Below, piece by piece: positions 43,885-51,712 of a stretch of DNA of 64,000 nucleotides. The first letter of the stretch is position 1; each line of letters opens with the position of its first letter. Where the stretch lies: positions 124,001 to 188,000 of the forward strand of contig CAWAFI010000026.1 of assembly GCA_963781285.1 (NCBI GenBank), written 5' to 3'. The position numbers and the translations under genes were made by a program. Under the pieces are notes generated by a model. That model ran no database searches. It saw nothing but the letters and a program-made list of their open reading frames with translations, and was not told where the DNA came from. This DNA comes from CAIWHR01 sp963781285. Its GTDB lineage: Bacteria; Pseudomonadota; Gammaproteobacteria; Burkholderiales; Casimicrobiaceae.

Positions 43885-44487
43885 TTACGTGGGCGACGGC
43901 GCGCCGCTCCAGATCCGCGCTTCGGAAAGCCCGATCTCGGCCAACTCCGCCGCGCGCAAGTGCGCCTCGTTCGCGCAGAAGAATTCATCGAGCTGAGGTG
44001 GCTTGACCGGCGTGCCGGCGAGCATCGCGTGCGCCTGCCCGCGATGGTGGATCTGATGCTGGAAGAGGTGCGCGAGGAGCCGCGTCGCGTTTTCGGTCTG
44101 GACGCCGGCACGGCGCATCACCGGGATCGGCATCCTGAGTTTGGCATCGGTCAGCATGGCGCACGCAGCGACGAGCCGGCGGTCCACCGCGCGCTGTTCG
44201 ACGGCGAGCGCCGTGCAGGTGTCGAACGGTTCTTCCGGATCGAAGAAGCCGTCGACATCGCGGTTGGGTGCCTCGTCACGCAAGCCGCGCTCCAGCGCAT
44301 CGACGTAATACCAGTCGACGGTGAGATTGTGGTTGAGCGTCGCCTTGATCGAGGGGAAGAAGCTCGTCCGCGTGGCAACGAAATCGGCCTGCGAGAGCTT
44401 GCCGCACGCAGTGAGCAGCCGCTGGTTGGCCCACGCGTTGTTGCATGCCATCGTGTAGAAGTGATGGGCGAGGGGGGAAGGCATCAT
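43885..44487 (-). CDS. DinB-family (YfiT-like) metal-binding four-helix protein
   Basis: 200 aa. The DinB/DUF664 fold is suggested by HHFYTMACNNAWANQRLLTA at the N-terminus, LTVDWYYVDALERG in the middle and the metal-site pattern LAHLFQHQIHHRGQAHAML near residue 160. Members are thiol- or metal-dependent transferases, or of unknown function; despite the name they are unrelated to polymerase IV. It sits between imuA and imuB with gaps of 17 and 27 bases, so it should be induced with the mutasome, which is unusual. ATG 44487 (of a tandem ATGATG) is used. Confidence 0.82.
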   Translation of the reverse strand: MMPSPLAHHFYTMACNNAWANQRLLTACGKLSQADFVATRTSFFPSIKATLNHNLTVDWYYVDALERGLRDEAPNRDVDGFFDPEEPFDTCTALAVEQRAVDRRLVAACAMLTDAKLRMPIPVMRRAGVQTENATRLLAHLFQHQIHHRGQAHAMLAGTPVKPPQLDEFFCANEAHLRAAELAEIGLSEARIWSGAPSPT

Positions 44488-44504
44488 GACAAGGTCTCCG
44501 GGTC

Positions 44505-45215
44505 TCAATGCGCCGGCCAGGCTGCCTGCAACGCCGGTGTGCGTTCGGCGATCGCGCGGCCAAGGCTCGTCCGCGGATCGGGCAGTGCTGCCATCGGCGC
44601 ATCGACGTCGACGAGCACCGGCCGTGCGACGTCGCCGCCACGGCGCTTCAGCACGCGGATCGCGAGCCGGTGGTCCTGCGGCGAGAGAGCCAGGCGCAGC
44701 GAGGCCGCAGTGGCGGTCGTCTGCTGGCCCGGACGCCGCCACAACACGCCCCAGGTTCGGCCTTCACGCGCGGCGACCGCGAGCCGGCGCAGCGCGCGGT
44801 CGTCCTGCGGGCCCAGCCATGCGAACGCGGCGCCGCATTCGGGTGCGCGCAGCGCCTGCTCGTACGCCCATAGCTGATCCGCAGTGCTGCGGCAGCGGAC
44901 GAACAGCAGCCGCGCGAGATCGAGCCCCGCGGCCGCAAGCGTCGGTGCATAGGGGACGTACGGCGGCGCGATCCAGACGACATCGCGGTGGCCCGCTTGC
45001 AGGCGCGCGAGCGCCGGCAGCATCAGGCGAATCTCGCCGATGCCTTCACGGGCGAGCACGACCTCGGTGAGCGCGCCCTCCGGCCAGCCGCGGCCGGGCA
45101 GCACGGCGTCGAGTTCCGGAAAGCCGCTCGGCATCGCGGCCGGCTCGGGCGCGCAGTCGCCGCCCCGCCAGATCGCAGGGTTCGCAAGCACGGCGGCGAG
45201 AGCAGGATTCGTCAC
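44505..45215 (-). CDS. imuA: Translesion synthesis-associated protein ImuA
   Basis: RecA-like accessory of the ImuA-ImuB-DnaE2 mutasome, 236 aa. PSGFPELDAVLPGRGWPEGA then LTEVVLAREGIGEIRLMLPA is the family N-terminus, matching the SulA/RecA-like pattern with a degraded Walker A. VVWIAPPYVPYAPTLAAAGL and RALRRLAVAAREGRTWGVLW follow. GTG 45215 gives the normal start VTNPALAAVLANPAIWRG. No LexA-like palindrome lies in the 16 bases between it and the VOC gene, so transcription may start further upstream. Confidence 0.9.
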   Translation of the reverse strand: MTNPALAAVLANPAIWRGGDCAPEPAAMPSGFPELDAVLPGRGWPEGALTEVVLAREGIGEIRLMLPALARLQAGHRDVVWIAPPYVPYAPTLAAAGLDLARLLFVRCRSTADQLWAYEQALRAPECGAAFAWLGPQDDRALRRLAVAAREGRTWGVLWRRPGQQTTATAASLRLALSPQDHRLAIRVLKRRGGDVARPVLVDVDAPMAALPDPRTSLGRAIAERTPALQAAWPAH

Positions 45216-45231
45216 AGGCGAGCGGTGAACG

Positions 45232-45702
45232 TCAATCCGATCCGCTTTCCATCGCCTTCGCCGCGCGCTTTTCGAGTTCGTCCGGCGGCACGTCCTCGAC
45301 GTGCGTGGCAAGGTACCAGTGGTAACCGAACGGGTCGTCGACACCGCCCGTGCGATCGCCGTAGAACTGGTTGGCGACCGGCCGCACGAGCTTCGCACCG
45401 GCAGCGACGGCCTGCGTGACCCGCGCATCGACGTCCTCGACGTAGACCATCAGCGAGATCGGCGAGCCGCCGAGCGCGCGCGGGCTCTTCTGGTTCATGT
45501 TCGGGAATTCGTCGGCCAGCATCACCGGCGAATCGCCGATCCGGATCTCGGCGTGCCCGATCTTGCCGCCGGGAGCCGGCATGCGCATCAGCTCGACGGC
45601 GCCAAAGGCCTTCTTGTAGAACGCGAGCGCGCCTGCGGCATCGTCGACGATAAGATAGGGAGTCACCGAGTGGTAACCATCGGGAATGGGCTTCACGGCC
45701 AT
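45232..45702 (-). CDS. VOC-family (glyoxalase/PhnB-like) protein
   Basis: 156 aa with two beta-alpha-beta-beta-beta modules. VTPYLIVDDAAGALAFYKKA and ISLMVYVEDVDARVTQAVAA mark the two halves; FGYHWYLATHVEDVP closes the barrel. Such PhnB-like VOC proteins are often of unknown substrate. It precedes imuA by 16 bases and may share its transcript, though a functional link is doubtful. Confidence 0.85.
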   Translation of the reverse strand: MAVKPIPDGYHSVTPYLIVDDAAGALAFYKKAFGAVELMRMPAPGGKIGHAEIRIGDSPVMLADEFPNMNQKSPRALGGSPISLMVYVEDVDARVTQAVAAGAKLVRPVANQFYGDRTGGVDDPFGYHWYLATHVEDVPPDELEKRAAKAMESGSD

Positions 45703-45798
45703 GATATTGCCTCCTCGAACGATTGCAGCGGTTGGGCCGGGGATGCGAGCGCCGGATTCGCGGAATGACCTCGCCCGGCGTCCTGCCTCTCCGGTGTT

Positions 45799-46437
45799 TC
45801 AGGCGGCCGGCCAGTGCTGGGCGAATACCGGCGCGACCTTCGGGTGCGCTTCGATGCGCAAGAGCGTTTCGTAGAACGTGGGGCGGGCCTCCTTGAGATG
45901 CGGCCGCGACCCCGACCACTTCGACACGACGGCGGCGAGCAAGTCGAGCGCGCCGATCTGTTCGCCACCGAGATACGGGCGCGCCGGAAAGAGGTCGGCG
46001 AACATCTCCCAGTGCCGGTGCAGCCGCGCCCGCGTGCCGGCGCGAATGCGCTCCTTCACCGGTTCGTCATTGTCGGCGTCGGTACACCAGCGCTCGGGGA
46101 AATCGATGACGCTGATCGCCGCGTAGCAGTTGGCGGCGATGAATACGAGACCGCGAACCGCCTGCGCGCGCGCGGACGGGTCGCGCGGCAACAGGCCGCT
46201 CTCCGGATGCACGCTGCCGAGATGGATCAGGATCGCCGCGCTTTCGGAGAGCGCGCTGCCGTCCGGGAGCACGAGCGTGGGAATCTGCCCCAGCGGATTC
46301 ACCTGCAAGAGCTCGGTGAACGCGTCGTTCGGTTCCCACGATGCCGTCTCGACGATGCGGTAGGGCACGCCGACGATTTCCAGCGCCGCCTGCGTTGACG
46401 CCGAGCCGGAGCCTTTCTTGCCGTACAGTGTATACAT
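45799..46437 (-). CDS. Glutathione S-transferase family protein
   Basis: 212 aa. The N-terminal thioredoxin-like domain starts MYTLYGKKGSGSASTQAALE, with the cis-Pro region NPLGQIPTLVLPDGSALSES. The all-helical C-terminal domain contains RPYLGGEQIGALDLLAAVVS, the capping-box region of GSTs. The catalytic Ser or Cys is most likely among the SGSAST residues. AGGAGG is placed before ATG 46437. Confidence 0.88.
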   Translation of the reverse strand: MYTLYGKKGSGSASTQAALEIVGVPYRIVETASWEPNDAFTELLQVNPLGQIPTLVLPDGSALSESAAILIHLGSVHPESGLLPRDPSARAQAVRGLVFIAANCYAAISVIDFPERWCTDADNDEPVKERIRAGTRARLHRHWEMFADLFPARPYLGGEQIGALDLLAAVVSKWSGSRPHLKEARPTFYETLLRIEAHPKVAPVFAQHWPAA

Positions 46438-46554
46438 CGTGCCTCCTCAGCGCTTTTCTTCGGCCGCCAATAGGGCGTGCCGTCCTTGTGCGCGGGGTAG
46501 TGCCGCGCGGTTCCGGCGAAGCGGTTGATGAATGTCGTCCGGGCTCCTCATGAA

Positions 46555-46572
46555 GCCATACATATATATGGC
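46555..46572. promoter_or_regulatory. Palindrome in the brnTA promoter region (operator candidate)
   Basis: GCCATA-N6-TATGGC lies 31 bases before the BrnT start in an AT-rich stretch that is unusual for this window. BrnA-type antitoxins repress their own operon through such sites. The palindromic halves are seen; the binding is inferred. Confidence 0.45.
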
Positions 46573-46603
46573 GTATTTTATGGATTCAGTGTAGCATTTC
46601 GTC

Positions 46604-46894
46604 ATGGCCACGGCACGGTTCGAGTGGGATGCGACGAAGGACCGGGGCAATCGGCTGAAGCACGGCGTAGGTTTTGCCGAAGCGCAATTTGCCTTCGCAG
46701 ACCCTCGCCGTGTGATTGCGGAGGATGTTTCCCACAGCGAAGACGAAACCCGGCACTTCTGCTTCGGCAAGGTGGGCGATGGCATCATGACAGTCCGCTT
46801 CACGTATCGTTCCGGTGTTATCCGCATTCTTGGTGCCGGCTACTGGAGAAAGGGCAAGCGCATTTATGAGCGCGAAAATCAAATACACGGATGA
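46604..46894 (+). CDS. brnT: BrnT-family toxin
   Basis: 96 aa, type II ribonuclease toxin of the RelE-like BrnT family. FEWDATKDRGNRLKHGVGFA at the N-terminus and VRFTYRSGVIRILGAGYWRK near the C-terminus are the family hallmarks, including the basic residues of the active surface. The 3' end overlaps the antitoxin gene by 29 bases. As usual for this family, toxin precedes antitoxin. Confidence 0.9.
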   Translation: MATARFEWDATKDRGNRLKHGVGFAEAQFAFADPRRVIAEDVSHSEDETRHFCFGKVGDGIMTVRFTYRSGVIRILGAGYWRKGKRIYERENQIHG

Positions 46895-47144
46895 GCCGAT
46901 GGGCAAGCCGAGGGTGGTCACGGATTTTCTCCCGGCCCCCGAAGACCTCGTCTTTCGCGAGGAAGGGGTGAAAATTACGCTTGCCTTGAGCAAGCGCAGT
47001 GTCGAGTTCTTCAAGCGCGAAGCGCAAAAGCACAACACCCAGTACCAGCGCATGATTCGCCGTCTTCTCGATGCCTATGCGGAACATCATGCGCAACCTC
47101 CAACTTCACGATCGGCGCGGGCGCGGCTTCGGCGTGCAGGTTAG
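46866..47144 (+). CDS. brnA: BrnA-family antitoxin
   Basis: 92 aa. After an acidic N-terminal half (MGKPRVVTDFLPAPEDLVFR), a ribbon-helix-helix region follows: VKITLALSKRSVEFFKREAQ, then YQRMIRRLLDAYAEHH, as in BrnA antitoxins, which bind DNA and neutralise BrnT. ATG 46866 lies within the toxin gene. The last dozen residues (RSARARLRRAG) are basic and not typical. Confidence 0.85.
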   Translation: MSAKIKYTDEPMGKPRVVTDFLPAPEDLVFREEGVKITLALSKRSVEFFKREAQKHNTQYQRMIRRLLDAYAEHHAQPPTSRSARARLRRAG

Positions 47145-47197
47145 AAAGAGATCCGGCCCCGCGCCACGGAGGCGACGCGGGAGCCGGCAAGTCCCAG

Positions 47198-47803
47198 TCA
47201 GGATCGGTTTTCGAGCTGCAGCAAGAGCGAGAGGCGGTCGTTGCGTGCGACGTCCTCCCACGGCCGGCCAGTCAACGCGCCTTCGAGTGCCCAGAGCAGG
47301 TTGAGCGATGCACGCGGATCGTGTGACCGCACCCGCCGGTAGGCTTCGACGGACCCCAGGCGACGCAGGGTCTCGCTCGACGTGATGCCGGCAGTGGCGA
47401 GCATCCGCTTCGACACCGGTCCGAGATTGCGCAACGGCGCTGCAAAGGTCTTCGTTGCGGCCGCCGTCGCTCGGGCCTCTTGCCTCGGGGGGCGCCGCGC
47501 CGCGGCGGACCCGCGCTTCGCCAGCGTGCGTTTGCGTTCCGCCGTGTACTTCCACCATGGACGCGCCGGTGCGCCGTCCATGAAACGCACCGCGGCGATG
47601 AACGTGTCGAGCAGGCAGGGGTCGTGGCGCATGCCGGTTACGCGATTGAGCTCCTCGTAGAGTGCATACGGATCACGCCCTGCGAGTTCGCGCGGCGTGC
47701 GGATGCCGAGCCGCACGAGGTCGGCGGCAACGGCCGGACCGACGTTCGGCACGTCCTCGAGTGTCGTTACGGAAATGCGGCTCGTCCTGGTCGTCTTCTT
47801 CAT
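47198..47803 (-). CDS. Cdd1-like helix-hairpin-helix plus TfoX C-terminal domain protein
   Basis: 201 aa with two recognisable modules. The N-terminal half matches the Cdd1/pathogenicity-locus helix-hairpin-helix family (LEDVPNVGPAVAADLVRLGI, then YEELNRVTGMRHDPCLLDTF). The C-terminal half matches the TfoX C-terminal domain (LRNLGPVSKRMLATAGITSS, then SLNLLWALEGALTGRPWEDV). A basic linker joins them. Both modules are DNA-recombination or competence related. It starts four bases after the lexA stop, so it should be SOS-regulated with lexA. Confidence 0.8.
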   Translation of the reverse strand: MKKTTRTSRISVTTLEDVPNVGPAVAADLVRLGIRTPRELAGRDPYALYEELNRVTGMRHDPCLLDTFIAAVRFMDGAPARPWWKYTAERKRTLAKRGSAAARRPPRQEARATAAATKTFAAPLRNLGPVSKRMLATAGITSSETLRRLGSVEAYRRVRSHDPRASLNLLWALEGALTGRPWEDVARNDRLSLLLQLENRS

Positions 47804-47807
47804 CGTT

Positions 47808-48491
47808 TCACCAGCCCTTCCCGCCGCGGATCAGTCCCACCGCGACGCCTTCAATTGCGAAGCCCTTCCTCGGGTCGACGGTGATCGGCGCGAAATCGGG
47901 ATTCTCGGCGATCAGCGTGATTTCGCGCCCGCGTCGTTTCAGGCGTTTGACCGTCACTTCGTCGCCGAGTCGCGCGACGACGACCTGGCCGGAGCGCGCT
48001 TCGGCAGTCTTGTGGACGGCGAGGAGATCGCCGTCGACGATGCCGGCGTCCTGCATCGATTGGCCACGCACCCGCAGCAGGTAGTCGGCGCGCGGCGCGA
48101 AGAGCCCGGGATCGACACGATAGTGCGTTTCGACGTTCTCGACGGCGAGGATCGGGCTGCCCGCGGCCACACGGCCCACCAGCGGCAATGTACCCTGCAC
48201 CGGCAGGCCGGGGATGTCCTTCAGGCGCAGCCCGCGCGCCGCCCCGGGCGTCAGTTGCAGCGCGCCTTTTTTCGCCAGCGCCTGCAGATGGTCTTCCGCC
48301 GAGCTGGCCGTGGAAAAGCCCAGGCCCGCTGCGATCTCGGCCCGCGTGGGCGGCATGCCGGTCGCTTCCAGGTGGCCCCGGATCCAGTCGAGGATCTGCT
48401 GCTGCCGGGGTGTCAAACGCGGCGGCCCGTCCGGCAAGTCAGCCGGAATCCGGTGCAGGTGGGCGAACGGGCGGCGGGAACGGGGCGGCAT
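47808..48491 (-). CDS. lexA: LexA repressor (LexA2 type)
   Basis: 227-aa SOS repressor. The winged-helix N-terminus is RLTPRQQQILDWIRGHLEAT with TRAEIAAGLGFSTASSAEDH. The Ala-Gly self-cleavage site is in GRVAAGSP, the catalytic Ser in RGQSMQDAGI, and Lys in VTVKRLKRRG. The N-terminus has about 26 extra residues before LTPRQQQ. The LexA-like palindrome ends only six bases upstream of ATG 48491, so either the mRNA is almost leaderless or translation starts further in. It lies in the lexA-imuA-imuB neighbourhood, though other genes intervene. Confidence 0.94.
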   Translation of the reverse strand: MPPRSRRPFAHLHRIPADLPDGPPRLTPRQQQILDWIRGHLEATGMPPTRAEIAAGLGFSTASSAEDHLQALAKKGALQLTPGAARGLRLKDIPGLPVQGTLPLVGRVAAGSPILAVENVETHYRVDPGLFAPRADYLLRVRGQSMQDAGIVDGDLLAVHKTAEARSGQVVVARLGDEVTVKRLKRRGREITLIAENPDFAPITVDPRKGFAIEGVAVGLIRGGKGW

Positions 48492-48496
48492 CGGAA

Positions 48497-48516
48497 TACC
48501 GTATGGATATGCGGTA
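48497..48516 (-). promoter_or_regulatory. Probable LexA operator of lexA
   Basis: TACCGTATGGATATGCGGTA, a near-perfect 20-bp palindrome, matches the dnaE2 upstream site at 15 of 20 positions with identical TACCGTA and CGGTA flanks and ATAT in the centre. Its position abutting the lexA start fits autorepression. Confidence 0.78.
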
Positions 48517-48847
48517 CCCGGATTATAGACGGCTCAGCGGAGGCGTCAAGGGGCCGATGAAATGCCATGTCCCCAATCGCCGCATGGCGTTTGCGTCGAA
48601 CGGGTCCATGACATTGCCGGGCAATTCCGAAATCTCCGGCAAACGATTTCGCGATGCGCATCACCTGGAGTCGGTACGCGTTTGATCTTTGCGGCGTTGA
48701 GGGGACGAGTTAGCATCGTGGCGGCCGGAACGAGGAGACGAAGTTGAGGCGGGCGATCTTTGTGGACACCAGAGGAGATGCACGGCGGTGATTCCGGACT
48801 TGCCATTCAAGGCTGGTGCGACCGACGATCAAAGAAAGGAGCGCACG
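48517..48847. other. Divergent intergenic region with no gene
   Basis: About 330 bases between lexA and the DUF6494 gene. No open frame has a ribosome binding site or recognisable product. Besides the LexA site at its left edge I see only a weak inverted repeat TTGCCGG / CCGGCAA around 48617-48646. Confidence 0.6.
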
Positions 48848-49054
48848 ATGGACGAAGAAGCACTGAATCTCAGCATACGCAAGTTCCTGAAGATGGTCGG
48901 CGTCAATTCGCAGCGCGAAATCGAGCACGCGGTGACGAAGGCGCTTGCCAGCGGCGCCGTCGCTGGCAACGAGGCCTTTCCCGCGCGGGTCACGCTCGAA
49001 GTCGAACGGCTGAAGCTGAAGGTGGATTTCGACGGCGAGATACGGCTGCGGTGA
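48848..49054 (+). CDS. DUF6494 family small protein
   Basis: 68 aa, matching a small family common in Proteobacteria: MDEEALNLSIRKFLKMVGVN, REIEHAVTKALASGAVAGNE, then a short beta hairpin LEVERLKLKVDFDGEIRLR. AAAGGAGCGC precedes ATG 48848. Function unknown. It is isolated, with 143 bases before the next gene. Confidence 0.82.
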   Translation: MDEEALNLSIRKFLKMVGVNSQREIEHAVTKALASGAVAGNEAFPARVTLEVERLKLKVDFDGEIRLR

Positions 49055-49142
49055 ATCGTCGATGAATCGGCGGCGACGTGCGGCAGTCGTATACCGCATG
49101 GATCAGTGACGCCCCATTTTGGTGCACTCGACCCTTGTGGCT

Positions 49143-49171
49143 TTGCCTGGAGACCCCATATAGCGTATGCT
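49143..49171 (+). promoter_or_regulatory. Sigma-70-type promoter
   Basis: TTGCCT at 49143-49148 and TATGCT at 49166-49171 with a 17-base spacer match the -35 and -10 consensus well. They lie 26 bases before the 135-aa gene. The downstream TGCACTGCAC resembles TGC-rich sites found before PHA granule genes, which is suggestive only. Confidence 0.6.
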
Positions 49172-49197
49172 GCACTGCACAATCCTAGGAGAACCCG

Positions 49198-49605
49198 ATG
49201 AATCCTGTGTCCCACGAGGGCAAAGGTCCGATCGGCGACCCCGCCGTAAGCCCGTCGGATATCGCCGCCGAATTGATAGGCGAGAAGGCAATGCGCTGGT
49301 CGCACGCTCTGCCTCTTTCAAGCGCGGACGCGGCGCTGGCGGTATTCTCGTTCGCGGCCAACCGCTTATTGGCCGACCAGATCAGAAACGCGCACGCGCT
49401 GGGTCATTTCGCGCATAAGCAGGCGCAAACACTTGCGGATGCGAGCGAGACGATGCTGCCGGAAGGCCCCGCGCGCGACACGGTTGCCATCGCGGCACGC
49501 ATGCAAGCGGCCTTTGGCGACGGTGTCATCGACGCCGCCAATAGCTGGGGTCGGCGTTTTGGTCACCTGGCGTTCGCACTCCCGGTGCCCAACTGGCGCG
49601 GGTGA
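49198..49605 (+). CDS. Small helical protein, possibly phasin-like
   Basis: 135 aa, no confident family. TAGGAGAACCCG precedes ATG 49198. The sequence is almost entirely predicted helix with few charged turns: AAELIGEKAMRWSHALPLSS, AALAVFSFAANRLLADQIRN, then AHKQAQTLADASETM. Amphipathic helices with Phe, Gln and Asn resemble phasin-type PHA granule proteins, and a clear phasin gene lies 1.2 kb downstream. The assignment is tentative. Confidence 0.5.
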   Translation: MNPVSHEGKGPIGDPAVSPSDIAAELIGEKAMRWSHALPLSSADAALAVFSFAANRLLADQIRNAHALGHFAHKQAQTLADASETMLPEGPARDTVAIAARMQAAFGDGVIDAANSWGRRFGHLAFALPVPNWRG

Positions 49606-49712
49606 CGGGAGACGAGGACCCGCTCGTAGCGATGTGCGCATGACGCGGATCAATCTCGTCGCGCGGCGAGCGCGTACGATTGCGCTTCCCCTCCGGTAAC
49701 CGCTTTCCCGCG

Positions 49713-50717
49713 ATGTCCGCGTCGATGCAGGCGATGGTGTGCGACGGCCCCGGCCGGCCGCTGACGTTGCATACGTTGCGGCGCCCGGAACCGGGTCCGG
49801 GGGAAGTGCTAGTCGCGGTTCGTGCCTGCGGGGTCTGCCGCACCGACCTGCACCTCGTCGATGGCGAGTTGCCCAATCCCAAGTTGCCGGTCATTCCGGG
49901 CCACGAGATCGTCGGCACGGTGACGGCACACGGCGCGGGCGTGGCCGGCCCGGCAATCGGAGCGCGAGTCGGCATACCGTGGCTCGGCCAAACATGTGGC
50001 CATTGCGACTATTGCACGTCCGGCCGCGAGAATCTCTGCGCCGATGCGCGCTTTACCGGCTACCAGATCGATGGGGGCTACGCTGAGTACGCTGTCGCCG
50101 ACGCGCGTTTCGTCTTTCCACTCCCCACCGGCTACAACGACCTGCAGGCGGCGCCGTTGCTCTGCGCGGGCCTGATCGGCTACCGCGCCTACGCGATGGC
50201 CGGCGAGGCACCTACTATCGGCATCTATGGCTTTGGTGCGGCGGCACATTTGGTCGCCCAAGTGGCGCTGGCCCAGCGGCGTACGGTCTACGCGTTTACA
50301 CGCCCGGGGGATCGCGATGCGCAGGCGTTCGCGAAGGCACTCGGCGTGCACTGGGCCGGTGGCAGCAACGAGACCGCGCCAACGCCACTCGATGCGGCGC
50401 TCATCTTCGCACCTGTGGGACCGCTGGTGCCCGCCGCACTTGCCGCAACGGCGCGTGGCGGCTCGGTGATCTGCGCGGGGATCCACATGAGCGACATCCC
50501 GGCGTTTCCGTATCGGCTGCTGTGGGGCGAGCGCTGCGTCCGCTCGGTTGCGAACCTCACGCGCGGCGACGGCGAGGCGTTTCTGGCCATTGCCGCAAAG
50601 ATCCCACTTGCCGTGCACGTCGAGCCCTATCCGCTGTCCCGCGCCAACGACGCGCTCGCCCGGCTGCGCGCTGGTGCCGTGGCGGGTGCCGCGGTATTGA
50701 CGCCGGGAGGCGAATGA
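49713..50717 (+). CDS. Zinc-dependent alcohol dehydrogenase family protein
   Basis: 334-aa medium-chain dehydrogenase. The catalytic zinc site is VRACGVCRTDLHLVDGELP with PGHEIVGTVTAHGAGV. The structural zinc cysteines are in GQTCGHCDYCTSGRENLC. The NAD-binding GIYGFGAAAHLVAQVA is a GxGxxA variant. It matches the AdhA-like zinc-binding alcohol dehydrogenase subfamily. ATG 49713 is preferred because conserved sequence begins at QAMVCDGPGRP. Confidence 0.9.
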   Translation: MSASMQAMVCDGPGRPLTLHTLRRPEPGPGEVLVAVRACGVCRTDLHLVDGELPNPKLPVIPGHEIVGTVTAHGAGVAGPAIGARVGIPWLGQTCGHCDYCTSGRENLCADARFTGYQIDGGYAEYAVADARFVFPLPTGYNDLQAAPLLCAGLIGYRAYAMAGEAPTIGIYGFGAAAHLVAQVALAQRRTVYAFTRPGDRDAQAFAKALGVHWAGGSNETAPTPLDAALIFAPVGPLVPAALAATARGGSVICAGIHMSDIPAFPYRLLWGERCVRSVANLTRGDGEAFLAIAAKIPLAVHVEPYPLSRANDALARLRAGAVAGAAVLTPGGE

Positions 50718-50828
50718 GCGTCGAATAGACGCAACGGACCGATCGCACACCGCCGACCGCGTCGCGCGCGCTTGCCGCGGGGCCGGTCTACCGTCTCGTT
50801 GTTCCACTCACCAGAGGAGTCTTGAAAC

Positions 50829-51491
50829 ATGGCCGCGAAATCGAAATCCAAGTCCACCACTTCCACCGCCGCGCGCAAGTCGTCCGCAAGGAAAGCGAAA
50901 CCCCGCGCGCAGCCGGCACCGAAAGCGGCGCCGAGCGCGGCCGAGAAGATGGCCGGCATGTTCCAGATGCCCGACCCGGCGGAGCTCGCCAAGTATGCAA
51001 AGACGATGACGCCCCAGCAGGCGTTCGAGCTCTATCGTTCGAATGCGAGGCTCGCACTCGAGGTGATCGAAAATGCGATCGAGAGCACGGCGAAGCTGCG
51101 CAAGCTGCAGTTCGCCGGCGAGGAGCAGGCCCGGTCGATGCAGAGGAAGACCGCGCGCAGCGCGGCCGAGGCGGGCGACGTGCAGTCGCTGATGGCCGTG
51201 GGCCAGAGCGCGGCGCAGGAAGCCATGGAGCAGTCGATGCAATACTGGGGCCAGATGTTCGATCTCATCGTCGAGATCCAGAAGCGGCTCTTCTCGATGT
51301 TGGAGAGCCAGACGGCTGGCCTGCCCGGCGCCAAGGAAGCGAAGGCGGCGTTGGCGATGATGCCTGACGTCACCAAATTCCAGAATGTCGTCTCGGCGAT
51401 GCAGGGCGTGATGTCGTCGGGTGGCTCGGCGTTCGAGCAGATGCAGAAGGTGATGGGCGACTTCGCCCGCATGACCGGGATACGGCGTTAA
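50829..51491 (+). CDS. phaP: Phasin family protein
   Basis: 220-aa PHA granule surface protein. An Ala/Lys-rich basic N-terminus (like histone-type phasin tails) is followed by the phasin domain from about residue 55: TPQQAFELYRSNARLALEVI, MQYWGQMFDLIVEIQKRLFS, then AMQGVMSSGGSAFEQMQKVM. AGAGGAG precedes ATG 50829. The last 336 bases of the gene and 85 bases beyond occur again 1460 bases downstream as a fragment. Confidence 0.88.
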   Translation: MAAKSKSKSTTSTAARKSSARKAKPRAQPAPKAAPSAAEKMAGMFQMPDPAELAKYAKTMTPQQAFELYRSNARLALEVIENAIESTAKLRKLQFAGEEQARSMQRKTARSAAEAGDVQSLMAVGQSAAQEAMEQSMQYWGQMFDLIVEIQKRLFSMLESQTAGLPGAKEAKAALAMMPDVTKFQNVVSAMQGVMSSGGSAFEQMQKVMGDFARMTGIRR

Positions 51492-51712
51492 GCGGATCGC
51501 GGAATGGCGGCCCGCGGGGCCAAGTGCCCCCGGGCCGCGGTAGCGCTTCGGCTGCGCGATCGATCGCGCTGCGCGCGGATGGATTCGCGCGCATTGTGGC
51601 GTCGGTGCCGGGAATATCGGGCCGGTCAGGCTGTTTACTCTTTGGTGCATCGCTGCAGGTCGGGTGCCGGCACGTCGAAACAACCCAACTCATTCAAGCC
51701 GAGGAGTCTGCA

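Noticed and set aside
43468..44877. 469-codon plus-strand open frame across imuB, the DinB-like gene and imuA
   Set aside because: It crosses three well-supported minus-strand genes and their gaps and has no domain or ribosome binding site.
46419..46437. GTACAGTGTATAC resembling a LexA2-type site near imuA
   Set aside because: It is the coding sequence for the GST N-terminus (MYTLYG); the spacing is one base off and it lacks the TACCGTA flanks.
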